Shown here: positions 8,325-23,000 of the stretch, piece after piece
Position numbering within the stretch: position 1 is the first letter of the stretch
Layout: each line of letters begins with the position of its first letter
Assembly: GCA_030063045.1 (NCBI GenBank)
Contig: JAQSEB010000150.1
Location: 248,001-312,000 of the forward strand
DNA: 64,000 bases
Direction: 5' to 3'
From: Pratylenchus scribneri
Taxonomy: Eukaryota; Nematoda; Chromadorea; Rhabditida; Pratylenchidae
Made by a program: the position numbers and the translations under genes
Notes under the pieces: generated by a model
Seen by the model: the letters and a program-made list of their open reading frames with translations, nothing else
Database searches by the model: none
Told to the model about the DNA's origin: nothing

Positions 8325-11300
8325 TAAAATATGTAAAATTTTTAAAAAAAAATATTTTGCCTTTTTTTTAAATAAACTTAAATTCTTTTTTATCCTTTTA
8401 TGAAATATATAATTAAAATGAGTTCTTCTTGAAATTTTTTTCTATATTATTTAATTTATAATTATTGCAATGGATAATAAACATTCAAATTATTGTAGAA
8501 ATTGTTTTGTAAAGAAAATGCAATTTTTATCTATAACCCAATTTTTTGGATCATTAATATTATGATCTCTGAAGTTATCAATTTTATTTCAAATTTAAGA
8601 TATGTAATTTTTTGTGTTGACTTTTGAATTAATTCTATGCAATAAAAAGAATTATTTCCTTTATTAAATTTTTATTTATTGCTTTTAAAATATTATTTTA
8701 CTTTAAATTTAGAATTAAATAATTAATCAAATATTTTTTTGTTAAAAAATATGTAAATTATAATATCACTAATAAATAATAAAATATTTGTCATTTTCTA
8801 TTTAATCTAATGGATTTTCTCAGTATTATGCTGGCATAATGTGGTTCTACAAATTTTCTTGACATGCCAAGGAGGACTTCTTCAAATAATTAAAATTATT
8901 GGGCCAAAAAATTGATATATATATGCATTTTCTTAAACATCATTATCACATAATTTCGCTCGGATATCTAGCGCTATTAAAAATAATATTCCAAATTTTT
9001 CAATAAAATTTATGTTTCATTTAAATTTATTAATTTTTCTTGAAAAAACCATTTTAGCAATAAAACATTTTTGGATATTTACAAATGTATATATTTATAT
9101 TCCTTCAATTTTTACATCAATTTTATTATTTTAATTTAATAAATACATGTTTTTTTTCTGATATTATAATATTTTTACAATTTATTTTTGAAATAAATAT
9201 TAATTTAGTTTTAAATGATATTATAATAGTTGAAGTCTAATATTAATTGTTCCGTTCAAGTTCCCATCCAAATATCCTTTTTTTCCAATTCAACAACCCT
9301 TTGGATTTTATTCACAATGGGGAAAATTTTCTTGGGAATTCACATTTTTTTTAATTTTATTTCAAATTTATTTTAATAATTTTTCTTTTTTTCCAGCTGG
9401 ACACAATAATGTTGAATTTTTAGAATTGTTTTGCATGCGTTAGGATTCTTAAAAATTTTAATTTTAAGTATATTTTGTTAAATTATACAATTATTATAAA
9501 TTATTTATTAAATTTTAAACATAGCACATGAAATTAAAATTTTTAATAATATTTATATTTTGATAATTTTAAATTATAATTAAATTTTTTAAATAGAAAT
9601 TTATTAAATTATGATAATAATAATCATAAATTTTAAAATATTTATTTAAAAAATTTTTCTTTATATGCTTTTTTAATTTTAAATAAGAAAAAATTATATA
9701 TTTTAATTTGATTAAGCAAATTTCCTTTACTAAAAATATATTTTATTACACATAAATCATTATTTATTAACATTTTTTATTACATTTTATCTAATTATTT
9801 CAAAATTAATTAATTATATTAATATTATTAAGACATTTCAAGAATAATAATTTTAGAATATTTAATTCTTATGTAAATATGTAATTTTAAAAATAAAATT
9901 TTTATAGACCATTTCATCTATAATTTTATTTGTCAAAATGTATTTTTAATTTATATAATTTTGAAAAAAAAATTCAAAATTTTCAGCTTTTAACATTTAT
10001 TCCTTTCGGTTTTGGATGTTTTTTTTAAATTTTTGATATTTTATTTATCATATTTAAAAGTTTATACTATTCTTATTAATTTATATTTAAATATTTCATT
10101 TAAAAAATATCATAAACAATATATTTTATATAGCCTACTCTTCTTCTTCTGCGTTGGCCAAATGGCGGCTACTCTTCCGTGCGAAGGCCAAATTTCTTAA
10201 TTTTTTTGAATTTAATACAATTTTCTTCATTACAAAATTTTCTATATTATTTATTTAATTTCTTATAATTCTCTACTCTATTTATTTTAAAATTCTTCCT
10301 TGTAATTCCTTAGTAGGAATTAATTTCTTGGAATATTATCTCAGCTTATTCTTTAATGTAGTCATTTATTTTTTTATAATTTTTAATTTTAATTGTGTTG
10401 ATTCTGTAAATATCTTTAAGAAAAAAAAAACAATTGATAATTCAAAATTTTTTATAAAAATAAATTTTGATTTATTTTATTGAAATTTTATTCAATGTAG
10501 ATTTTATTTTATTAATTGGCATCCTCTTTTTTTATTTCACCTCGTCCAAATTGACTCACTTCTATATGTGAGAAAATTTATATTTTTTAATTTTTTTTTT
10601 AATAATTTTTGTTTTAATCAGGTTATTTAATTATAAAATTAAATTTATATAAAACTAACTAATTATTTAATATTTACATTTTATCTGAGATAAAGAATTT
10701 CAATTAAAGTTCATTTATGATAATTTTATTTAATATTTTTTGACTTTTTTTTTATATTATTAAAATTTTAAATTTATTATATTAAAAAATTTTCTTAAAT
10801 TCTGACATTCAGCTCTAACATTTTTTTAAATAAGCTTTAATTAAATTTTAATATTCTTTTTTTTTTTAATTTACTTAAACTAATTCATATTAAATATTAT
10901 GATATTAGAAATAACGTAGAAATTTTTATTTATGCTCTCAATTCCAAATCCATTGTGAATTGATACTGGCTATGATTCTAGGTATATCTTTAATTTTTAT
11001 ACAATTTTATATTTATTTATATAGTAATTAAAATTTTTATTTTTTGTAACTAATTTGAATTTCATTGATATAAATTTTAAAATTTTTTAGCAGTACTGAC
11101 AAGACTCAACATTTTATTATTTTTCAACTATTGATTAAAAATCTATATTATTAACGATTCAAAATTTGAAATCAAATTTTTCAAATTTTATTTCGGTGTT
11201 GATGTTTAAGCACATATAGACATCATTTAACCAAAAACCAATTCCGGACCACATTTGCCTTCAATTTCATTTGGTGATAATCCAAAGTATCTCCTCTTGC

Positions 11301-14300
11301 TTAAATACATTAGTTATCATCATATATTTATTAAATTCTTAAAGCAATATTTTTAATATATAAAAAAAAAAATTTTATTATTAAAAAACTTATGATTTTA
11401 TTATCAATTTTATTTTCTTTTTATTATTTATGATTTTTTGTGTATATATAAGATATGCATATCATGATATAATTCTTATTAATTTTTGTGGAAGATAAAA
11501 CCATATTTTTATTTTTATTTTATTATGCCAAAATTTTATGGATATTTAAATGAATTATTTCATGTTCAATTCGAAAAAAAAAGAATTTATATTACATCAT
11601 GAATTCCATTAAGGGTTTATAAGTATAATTTTATTAGAATTTTTCCCTTATTTAACTTATTTTTATAATTGATTTATTTCTAAAAAACCGTGAGTTTAAC
11701 CATTCCACATTCCGACAGGGATCTTTCAGTTGTAAATATAATTTATAAATTTCAAACAATTTCTATATTTTTAAATATATAATCATATATAGGATATCAA
11801 TGATACCATTGTTCATATTTAACTAATTTAGATTTAAAATTTAAAAAATATGTAATCTGTGGAATAAATATTATTTTTTGCATAAAAATTTCTTGGTTAA
11901 ATAAAAATATATAAAAAAATTTAAAAAAGAAAAATTAATTTATAGAAAAATGTTTATTTGATTCAATAAATAATGATCAATTTTTCTTCTGTTAATAATG
12001 GAAATATGGCGGCAGTTATATGTAATCATTGCATTTAATAAAAAAATCTTTTGAAATAATATTGATTTTATGTTATTCTTTATAATTCAATTTATTCAAG
12101 TATTATGATCAATTTTTGCATTTATGTTGACCCCATTATTTAAAATTTAAATTCTTTATAAAAATTAATGATTAATAAATAGAAAAATATATAATTTTAT
12201 ATATATATTTAATCAATTTTTACTGATATTTTTTGATTAAAATATGAAAAATACTAGATTTATTTTCAAAGAAATTTTATACTCATTTTAATAGATTTTA
12301 ATAAAATTTATAATTAATTTTTTTTCTTTTTATTTATTAATCTTATATATATTGTTAAAAAATTATGATTAATAGACTTTATAAAAATAATTTTATTTTA
12401 CAAATTTTTTATATAAATTTTTGATGTTAATTTTCATTTTTTAATCAATTTTTTTTTATATAATTTCCATCTTCTTCAAAATAATTTTATCCATTCTAAA
12501 ATTTCTTTTATAAAATTTTTAAAATAGTTATTTAAAATTAAAATATTTTTTATTTATATTATCATTTCTTTCTATTCTTATATGGCTATTTTGTTTATTA
12601 AATTTTCCTTTCATTAATTTATTATTAATTAATGGAAAAATTAATTTTTTTATCTTTACTACTTGAATTTTAGTTTTGAAATTTTTTCTAAATCAAATAT
12701 TTTTCTCATGATTTTGAACATATTAAATGATTTATATGAATAAGAAAATATTTCAATTCTTTGAATTATTAATTTAAAAAAAAAATTTTTAAATTAATTT
12801 CTTAAAAATTTTTTATTTTAATAAATTATATACATTTTTTCTCATTTTTATCTTATATATTCCTCAAAGCTTAAAAATAAAAAAAATGAAATAATTTTTT
12901 TTTATTTAATTTTAATATATTCATTTAATATTTAGAGTTATTTATATAAAATAAAAATTATCAAAAATTTTTTTAATATAGAAATTTTATTTTGTGTTTT
13001 GAAATAAATATATGTAACGAAGAAAATTAATGTTATTATTTTGTTCAGTATACTATTAATAACTATAGAATGAATTTTCAAATTTAACTTTTCTAAGGAA
13101 TTTTTAAAATTTTTCGTAATTAAAATAAAAAAAGAGAATAATATAATTACATTTTATTAAAGATAAATAAAATAAAAAATATATCATAATTTTATTACTT
13201 GACTAAATTTTACATAATAATTGATTCTTTTCACATATTCACAAATTCACAATTTATTAAAATTATTTTGGTTATATGTTTATTTTAATTATATATGTAG
13301 TTGTACATATCAAGAATTAGTTTCGTTTATTTATTTAACATTATAAAATAATTCATTAGTTAATGATTCTATTTTAATTAATTAAAATGATCATACTATT
13401 CAAAATTCTGTATTACTGATTTAATAATTTTTTCATTTAAAATAATTTAGTCGAGATAATAATATAAATAAAAAAGTTCAGAATTTATAGACCTTCACAT
13501 TCTATAAAGTGGGACAATATATATAATTTTGAACCAATTAATTAATAATTTTATAATTTGTTATAATTTTTTAAAATTTATCTTTATTTATTTCCAATAA
13601 ATTTAGTTTACATAGATTAATTTGGCAAATATTTATTATTCTATATTTTTATATATTTCTTTAATTTCTAGATCATATATAATAAAAATTTCTATTCAAT
13701 ATGAGAATGAAATTTTAATAATTTATTAATTAATTTAATTTCAATAATTTTTGGATAATTCACATATATAAATTAAGACTTTTAAAATTATATAATAAAT
13801 AAATTAAAATAGTTTTATATTTTAAATGTTTTAATTTTTGATTTTTTTAAATATTTTAACTATATAAAAATTATTTTTTAATTTTATTTCAGAGTAATTA
13901 TATTGACAAAATGAAAAAATAATTAATATTTATTTTAATTTGCTATTTAATTTTTGCCATTTTTTTATAAAATTTATCCAGAAATTTTTGTGAAATCAAG
14001 CATACAACCAATTTTTACATTTATAATAATTATTTCATTTTAAAGAATTTAAATTAGCAGCAGTATCTTGAATCCTATTTGAAATTACTGTTATATATAT
14101 ATTCATTCATAATATATATTTTAATTTTCTCTCAGTAAATAATAATATTTTAAAAGTAAAAAATTTTAACAGAACATTTTTTAATTTTTATTTTTTGCTT
14201 ATATGAAATAATAAATTATTTTTGAATAATTTTTTTTAAATTCATTTCTTTTATTTTTAATTTTTTATATATTATATAAATTTATATTCTTTTAATTTCA

Positions 14301-14515
14301 TTTTTCTAATTTATTATATTTTCCTGAATTTATTTTACGAATAATATATGATTCTTAATGTAGGATAAATATAATTAATAGAAGTATTATATTTTCTAAA
14401 ATTTATTATTTACATTTTCGACCCAAGTTTAATTATGAATTAATTTTTATATTATTAAAGTATTTTTATTAAATGTAATTTTTTAATTAAATTTATGATT
14501 ACTATTGTTATTGTG
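8325..14515. other. AT desert with small palindromes
   Basis: No supported gene. A richer patch near 9245-9340 is followed at ~9380-9397 by a pyrimidine tract ending TTTCCAG that looks like a 3' splice site, with no matching exon that I can define. A 62-codon ATG frame at 10012-10200 is AT-type except for its last 20 codons. The overlapping palindromes at 11452-11470 are listed separately. Confidence 0.6.
11452..11470. repeat. Two overlapping 12-bp palindromes
   Basis: GATATGCATATC (11452-11463) and ATATCATGATAT (11459-11470) are both perfect palindromes and share five bases. Short palindromes arise easily in AT-rich DNA; this pair is notable only for the overlap. No function inferred. Confidence 0.6.
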
Positions 14516-14549
14516 CAATGAACAACCAGAAAATCAAGGAGGTTCATTG
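14516..14549. repeat. 8-bp inverted repeat, 18-base loop
   Basis: CAATGAAC (14516-14523) is perfectly complementary to GTTCATTG (14542-14549). The loop contains CCAGAAAATCAAGG, richer in G+C than the surroundings. It could form a hairpin in RNA or single-stranded DNA. No flanking direct repeats identify it as a transposon relic. Confidence 0.55.
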
Positions 14550-17347
14550 TGAATTTGTGATCTTTCTTTGTTATTAGCCAAAAAAATTCATAAATTTCTT
14601 TTTTATTTTATATTTATTATGAATTAAGATTAATAATTAATTTTAATAAAGTTTTTAAATGGTTTATTAGAAATAATCGATTTTAATATTTTAAAACATT
14701 CCTAATGTGTATATATTTTCCGAATATTAAAAAATGACATGCATATTCAAAATGACATTGAACGGAACTTCCATCGGCCTTATCCAATTGACTTTCGGAT
14801 CTGAGCTTTTGATATTTTATTTTATATTTCAATAATTTCAATAATTTCTATTTTTTTTATTTTATTTTAAATAAAATAATTTCAAAATTCTTTTAGCTAA
14901 ATAAGCCTTTCAAAAATTTTGTTATTAATGATTATAAGATAAATTGGGGTAATAATATTATATAAAAAATAGAACATTGCTTAAAAATTTTACATCAAAT
15001 ATTTATAATTTTTAAGATTTTTATTATATTTCTTAAATGAATTATAAAAATTATTTAATTAATTCATAATTTATTCTTTAATTTAAATTTTGTAATATAA
15101 TTTTTTCATTAGAATCTATTCGATAAAATATGAATAATATATATTTTATTTCTTATTTTTCAAATGAATTTAAATTATTTACCCTTTTTTTATTTGAATT
15201 ATATTTAAAAAAGTTCTTTTTTTTTATTTTTTCCCATTTTGATCAATTAATATTTATTCAAAATACTTATTTATTTCTTTCATTAATTTATAAAATTTTA
15301 GTCAAATATTAAAAGTATCAAAATCTATAGTAAATTTTTTATTTGCATTTTTTTATATATTTCTATCGAATTAATTCTAGTAGAATAATAACCAACACTC
15401 AATTTGATTAAAAAAATAATTGATATTTTTTCAACAATAATTCTAAGATTTATATAAAAAAATCTTCATAAAAAATTTAACAATATTAACAAAAATAAAA
15501 TCATAATATACTCTGAGAGTAAAATATTTTATAATTTTTTCATTTGTATTATTTTTCAAATTTTCTTTATTTTTAATTAAATTCCATATTTCTTTTCAAA
15601 TCAATACTTTCTCTTTCCTCAATTATTTAATATTATACTTAGATTTTATAGATATAGTAAATATATTTTATAATTTATAGAAATATATTTAAAAAATATA
15701 TTTGTTTTTTTTAAACAAATATTTTATCCGTATTAAAGTGTTATATCTAAATTTCATAATAAATGATTCTGCTATAATATTTAATTTTTAAATCATTTTT
15801 TATTAGAATTTTTTAAATGCTTTTAAAAATATTTTTTTATTTTTTTTAAATTTATTTAATTTCAAAACATTTTTATAAGATATAATTCATTTTAATTTTA
15901 TTAATTTAAAATTTTTTGATTTTTACTGAATATACCAATTTTAAATATTTAAAATGCTTTTATTATATTTATAATTAAATCCAATATATGATTAAATTTA
16001 TATTTTTTTTAATAAAATTTATTAAAAAAATTCAAATTTCTCTATAAATAATAAATTAAAATTATTTATATTTATCGTGTTTTAATCAATATAAGATATA
16101 TACAAATAAGTACAAGTACAAATTGCTAGATCAAGAAAATAAATATTTTACTTTTGATTTGGAAAATATTATTTATTAATTTTCAAATAAGAATTTTTTA
16201 CTTTCTCAAATATATATCATTGCTTATTATTCATCGAGATATTGTATCGGTAATGAAAGAATTTCTAAAATAAAAGCGATGTAAAAAATCGAATTATGAT
16301 CAATGATATTATTTTATATTCCGCTTCCATTATGATTTTATATTATTGATTGGCTTTAAAATATAAATGAAATATAAATGCATTTAAAAAATTACTTAAT
16401 CAGGTGATGTTTTTTCAAACCATTCTCATCAACATAGCAAATAAATTTCATTCATTTCTTTGTTAATATTATTTAAAATATGTAAATAAATATTCTTTAT
16501 TCAAATATTTTTTTGATGATTATTGGCTTTTATTTATCTCGAATATTATAGAAATAAAATAATTTTAAAATTACTTCATCTAGAAATTTTATTTAATTTT
16601 TTTAATTTAACATTAATTAAGTGTTACTATATTCACATAAAATTTTAATAACAATTAGTTGCAATTCCCACTCTATGGCTGCCAAACAAAATAAATTAAT
16701 TTTTAAAGATTAATTTATAATTTTATTTTTATATATAAAAAGAAATATAACTTTTGTTTGCTTTTTTAGCAAGCATTATCTAATTATTTATTCTTACAAT
16801 AGAAATAGGAACATATATTCTTTTTATTTATCGTGAAGCATTTTTTAATGAAATGTATTGTTGCTAGGATGGCTAGTTCGATTATAAATTTTTCAAATTA
16901 AATTGTTCCTAAATTTTTTAAAGCTAAAATTATAACATTTGGTTTATTTTTATTTTTCATATGTAAAAATTTCATAATCTTTTCTGATACCATCTTCTTA
17001 TTAAGCATTTAATATTTTTTTATATTTATTCAAAATCAAATAATTTATTATATAATAGCAATAAAAAAATAAAATTTAAAGAGTAAAATATTTTCATAAT
17101 TTTTATTATTAAAGATATAAATATAGAGAAAATGAAAAAAGACATAAATTTTTTTTACGATTCGATTTATTTATAGAAAAATTTTTTTTAATTTTCTTTA
17201 AATTAATGTGAAAAAATTCATAGAAATATTTTTAAACAAATTTATTTTTCAAATATTTAATCAGAGTTAATTAAATATATTAATTATATAATATTAAATA
17301 TTTGTTTTATTATAAAATAAGATTTATTTTAAAGCAAAAAACAGGTC
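14550..17347. other. AT desert
   Basis: No supported gene or RNA. A 60-codon ATG frame at 15130-15312 is almost entirely Phe, Leu, Ile and Tyr and is explained by composition. A richer patch near 14755-14812 has no splice sites or usable frame that I can see. Confidence 0.6.
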
Positions 17348-17377
17348 TCCTAACAATACTCGCATGTTCTGTTAGGA
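17348..17377. repeat. 8-bp hairpin with 14-base loop
   Basis: TCCTAACA (17348-17355) pairs perfectly with TGTTAGGA (17370-17377) around the loop ATACTCGCATGTTC. Stem and loop are both richer in G+C than the surroundings, which makes chance less likely than for A/T-only stems. Function unknown; a structured RNA element or the end of a small decayed repeat are possibilities. Confidence 0.6.
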
Positions 17378-19997
17378 AAATGCAAATTCACATCTGTTAA
17401 GAATTTTATTTTTTTTTGGCTTTGTTGATGGACAATTGGGCAGATCTGTGAAATTTATTTTTAAAATCAATTCTAAATAAATTCTTTAAAGTATTTGATT
17501 AATATTTTAATTTTTAAATTTTTTTTTTATTTATTTTTTTATTTTTATTTATTAAAACTAGTTTGCTTCAGAAAATATTTTTTTATGAAATTTTATTATC
17601 TCTTTATGGAAAAATTATTTTTTTAATTGATAAAATATAAATTTATGTTTTTAATTTCATATTTATTTTTATAACATTTTTTCTATTAATTATAATTTGA
17701 TTCGGTTAAGAAATACCAAGAAATGAGTTATTTATTTTTTATATTCATCATAATATTTCACTGTAGATAAATTGGAATGAAAATAATTATACCTATTCTT
17801 CAGATTATAAATTTTTACATTTTCAGATCTATTAATATACCATAATTTTTAAAATATTAAATTCTATATATGTTATCATTTTTTATTTTCTTTTTTAAAA
17901 TGAACAATTTTTAAAATTTATTTTCAATTAGTCAAATTCTAAGGAAGAATAACTATTTAATAATTTTTTTAATTTAATTTCTTTGAATAAGTTATATTTA
18001 TTAATTTTAATTTGAATTTTTTTATTTTTCAATTATTCATATTTTTATCATTATTTATATAAAAATATATATAGATGAGCTAAATATTTTTTCATAATAT
18101 ATCCGTGCTTAATCAAATATTTATTATTAAAAATTTTACCAGATTTTTTGAGGCAGGACGCGTCAACTGTTTAACATCCATTCTTTGGTTGAATATTTCC
18201 GGGTTTAATTTAATATCTAATCATTTTTTCCTAAAAAGTTCATTAATAATTTATCTTTTCATATTTATTGATTCATTTAATAATAGTAAAATGATTTCGA
18301 TCATATAAAATATAATTTATTTCTCGATGATTATTTAATTCTTCTTTAATTTTAAAAGAATTTTATAAAAATATCATTTATTTACAGTCTATTATTCAAT
18401 TTTAAAATATATTATTTTAATTTTTCTACAAACTCTGATCCCAAAATTCATGATTGGATATTTCAATATATTAATGGCAATATTTTTATAAGAATATTTA
18501 TTTTAATAATTTTAATCATTATTTCTTTTTTATAATTAATTTACAATTTATATAACATTTGTGATTTCCATCATTTTTAATTAGTAATAGTAATGAAGTG
18601 AAAAAATAAAATATCTATTAATTATTTTTTTAAACAATTTAAATAATATTTAATATGATTAAATTTATTTTTCTTCCTAATTATTCCTCTTGCACAATTT
18701 AGCAAATTTTTATCTGTCTTATTTTGATTTTTTTTAATAATCTTTTTATTATGCAGAAAAACCAATCCAAGAAAATTTGTTCTCTAGTTGAGTGCATTTC
18801 GGAATGCAGTTGTTACGTAATGATATAGTTGTTATTTTAATTTTATTTTAGATTTAAAATTTTTCCTGCCAAAATAAATTCTTTAATTTTATAAAAAAAA
18901 TAAACACATCATAAATTATACATGGCATTCTGACAGACCAATATCTTAACCACGAAGCACATCAATTCTTGACCAAACATTCCTCACGACATTTAAACAA
19001 CAATAATTATTATAATGTAAAAAAATATAATTTTATTTATAAAAGATTTTATGTACATTTTCCTATTTTGTTAAATTGAAATTTTTCTTTATAAATGAAC
19101 TAATTTTATATTGTCTCCTTATGCAAATTCCTTTATAGTTCTTCTTTTGAATAAATGTTTTTCTATAATTTTCTATTATTAAAACATTTTTTTCTTTGAA
19201 AAAAATTATAGTTAGAGGTTTCAGATATTTTATCATAATCTCATTTTTAATTAGATTTGTCTTAATAATTTATTTTGATTTATTGAAATTTTTTATGAAT
19301 TCCTTTGAATTTTTAGGTGTACTGATAATTTATTACGATTATTAATAAATAATAATATCATCCGGTTCATGTTACGAAATTTATATTACATATCGCCAAT
19401 TTTCGCAAAGAAAACCTATTTTAAATTTGATTATAAATTCACATTTAAAAATTTTAAAAAATATTATTATTCTGAAATCTAGCCTTTCCATTACATATTA
19501 AACTATAGTAGATAATAAATTTGTAATTTATTTAAATTTTTCTATTTTGTGTAATTTTTTGATTTTATTTATTTTAATATTTTTTGTAATATTTATTCGT
19601 TAATCTATATAATATTATTATATATATCAGTTAAAAATATTTTATCATATAATAAATAATTCTAACAAATCGTGATTATTTTAATTTAATATTTTTTTGA
19701 TTATAAAAAAATTTATTAAATAAAATTTTATTTAAAATTATTTTACAATTTTATAAAATTTTTTCCCAATAATTTTAACTCTATTTGTTTCTCTAAAAAT
19801 AAAAAAACAATTTAATATTTTCTTGGTTATTTATATTTTTTAAAATTTTTTTCATTAATATCATTTTGTGTTATATCTTAAAAAAAGAACGAAAATTATA
19901 TTCGTTTTTTGATTAGTACAGATATATATATATTTAAATTTTGGCTATATTCCAAGCAACAGTCTCTTATCACCGATATTTAACAAATAGTGTATCC
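17378..19997. other. AT desert with one small hairpin
   Basis: No supported gene. TGCATT/AATGCA at 18793-18808 forms a 6-bp stem with loop TCGG. A richer spot at ~18148-18172 contains ACGCGT and lies in a 67-codon AT-type frame (18105-18308) that I do not regard as a gene. Confidence 0.6.
18793..18808. repeat. 6-bp hairpin, TCGG loop
   Basis: TGCATT and AATGCA flank a TCGG loop. The core GCATTTCGGAATGC differs by one base from the palindrome GCATTTCGAAATGC at 46503-46516. A perfect TTACGTAA palindrome lies about 6 bases downstream of the hairpin. Confidence 0.5.
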
Positions 19998-20020
19998 GGA
20001 GAATTATTGATTAATTCTCC
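19998..20020. repeat. Perfect 9-bp hairpin, 5-base loop
   Basis: GGAGAATTA (19998-20006) and TAATTCTCC (20012-20020) form a perfect 9-bp stem around TTGAT, followed by TGATTTTTG. In a bacterium this would be read as an intrinsic terminator, but nothing here suggests bacterial genes and no ORF ends at it. Confidence 0.6.
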
Positions 20021-23000
20021 TGATTTTTGTTCCTAAAATTATTTCATTTTTAAATTAATTTATAAAATTATTTTTTATATTTTTTTGATTTATTAACATA
20101 TCTTAACATTTTTTTATAATATTTATTACATTAGTCCAAAATATTTTTTTTTCTTAATTCTAAAATTAAATTATTTAATAAGCACATATCCATATTTATA
20201 TTCCATTATTCAAAAACTTTAGACAAAATGAAAAATATATTTTCGTCATTCCTTTTTCAAAAATAATACATCGTATATTTGTAAAATTTTGGCTATTCAT
20301 TACGTGGAATACAATCCAAAATTATTATTGCCAACGGACTTATTAAATTTGCAGCATAAAACACAAATATATTTAATAATTAACCGTATTTTTATGTTAT
20401 TATAATCAATAAAATGAAATCTCCATATTTTTTCTTTAATATTCAATAATTTTTTCTAATAAAATTTCATAAATTAATTTTTTATTCCATTTTTAAAAGA
20501 GAGATTTTAAATTTTTAAAATTTTCATTAAATCTAAATGATAAGTTAAAATAATGCTGAATTCTTCTAAAATATAATATTTATTTTTAATTATTTACCCT
20601 TCTTTATATATATTAGAATTTTTTAATTATTTTATAAGTATAAAATTAAATGACATTCAATACAAGAAATTTATAAAATATAGAAAATTTTTGCAAAATA
20701 TTATTTGATAATATTTTTATTCGTGGAAAAATATTTTTAATTATAATTTTTAATTTTTATTTTATAATAAAATTTTAATGCTTAAATTATTATTCTATAA
20801 AATTTTTAAAAATATTTTGTTGTAGATTTCTCATATGAAAATAACAAATTGCCAAATAATATTGCTTTCTAATTTTATATTTTTACAAAATATTTAATCT
20901 AATTCCGATTTATTTTTATTCTGCAAATTTTTCAGTCCAATTTATAAGAAATAAAATTATTAAAGTCTAGATTAATGAAAATTAAACAATAAAATATTTT
21001 AAAACAAAATGATTGAGCCGGTAGTGGTTTTGAGATCAGCATTTATCTCCTTCCAAATGAGGCCTTCTGACCTAAATAAAAAATTTTTTCCCTTATTTCA
21101 ATGCTCATTTTTTTTTGTTTTTACCAAATTTTCTCCCTAATTATAAATAATAGAGAAGAGTATATAATTGGTGTCTTTATTGCATTTCTCAAAATTTGAG
21201 CTACCATTTTCTTTTAGAAAATAATGTGATTATTATTAATAAAAATTTCTATTTCAATCATCAGAAAATTAGTCATCATGCAATTTTCTATGCTCTCAAA
21301 GTTATTAACTTATAATATTGTAAATATTATTTATTTATTCTTTATAAAATTAAATTTTAAATATAAAAAATTATTTTAAATATAAGATTAATTATATTTA
21401 AAAATCTTGAAGAATTTAAAAAATTTTTCTTGTTTATATAAGAAAAAAATTCAAATTTTAATAATTAAAATCATAATCTTTTTATGGAAAATTAAATTTA
21501 ATTTTTGAAATCCAACATAATAATTTTTGGTATTAAAACTTAAGTGATGAGAAATTTTTATTAATAGTTATAAGTTATTTTCCTTAATATTTTTAGATAA
21601 AATTCTCAAAATTATAAATTACCTAGGCATATTCTTTTCATTTATAAAAGTTTAAAGTCATTAAATATATTTTTTTATTTTTTTTTAATTTTAATTCATT
21701 TTTATTTTTTTTAATTTTACGAAATTTAATTAGCTGATTTAATTAAAAATATTATCCAGAATGCATCGATAGATTTTATTTCAGATATTCTCTTTCTTTT
21801 AATTTCCCCAGTAATTCAGACAATTATATAAAATTTTTTATTTTTTATTTAAAACTTTATATTTTATTTATATTTATTTTAATTTATATTTTAAATATTG
21901 TTTCATTTTGCTTTTATTTTAATTTTTAATATTTCTTCAATTGTTCATTGAAAACGTCTCGGTTTTGTTTCTTGCTAAAATCTTTATCAGAGCGATAGCA
22001 ATTTTCAAATTCTTTGGGCATTGGTTTAGAATTTAAATCGATGGACCGTCATTATCTTAATTGTTTTTTTGGATAATTTGCAATCTCTTTTAAGATATCT
22101 TTTCAAATCGTCTTCATTAAAATTTATTAAATAATATATTCTATTTTTATTTTAATTTTTATAGCCATTAATTTGATCAGGTTTTTAAAATATTATCATT
22201 TTTCATATGAACTTTATTTTATTTTTATGATTTTTATATTCTTTTTTTTTTTAATTTTTATATAAATATATTATGCGAATATATAAATTTTTTATCATAT
22301 CTCTAATTTATATATATTTTAAAATAATTAATTTTTTTGGTAAAATTTTATAAATTGACAATTTAAGAATTTTATGATATAAATTTTTACTTTTTTAACT
22401 TAAATAAATAAATTATAAAATCTTATTATTATTTCTTTTATATTTTATAATAATTATGATTAATCTGAAAAAATATTTATTTTAGCAATATATTATTCTA
22501 ATGGCCAAAAATCATGCAGAGTTTATATTGAATCGTATATAATTATTTATTATTTTTAAGAAGAAATATATTTTTGGTAAATTTTTTAATTTAATTTACC
22601 TTTTTAAATTCGTATTCTATTTATAAATTAAAATAAATTTCTATTTTTTTCATAATATGAATTTTTTAAATTTTTTTAGCTTATTATTAATTTTTTAGAT
22701 TAAAATATTATTATTTTTCTTTTCTAAATATTTTTATAAGAAAGTCTAATTTCATAATTTAAGATAACTCAGCGGCATTATTGACGATTTAATCGAATTC
22801 TATGTACTTCTTCGCAAAAAAATTAATAAGCCGTTTTTCATGGTATATTTGCCGTTTTTTCAGATGCTATTATTTCATCAGAAATTTTTTGTTTTAAAAT
22901 TTTTCTTTTAATTGTATTTTTTTTTCTTTAGATTATTTTTTAATATATTTATATTTTACAATTATTCTTAATATAGTAATATCATATAAAAATTTCAAAT

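Noticed and set aside
10012..10200. 62-codon frame ending in a richer patch
   Set aside because: Only the last 20 codons are not AT-type; no acceptor, donor or homology visible.
15130..18308. 60-67-codon AT-type frames at 15130 and 18105
   Set aside because: Amino-acid content mirrors base composition, with no start context or motif. Frames of this length occur by chance in 60 kb of such DNA read in six frames.
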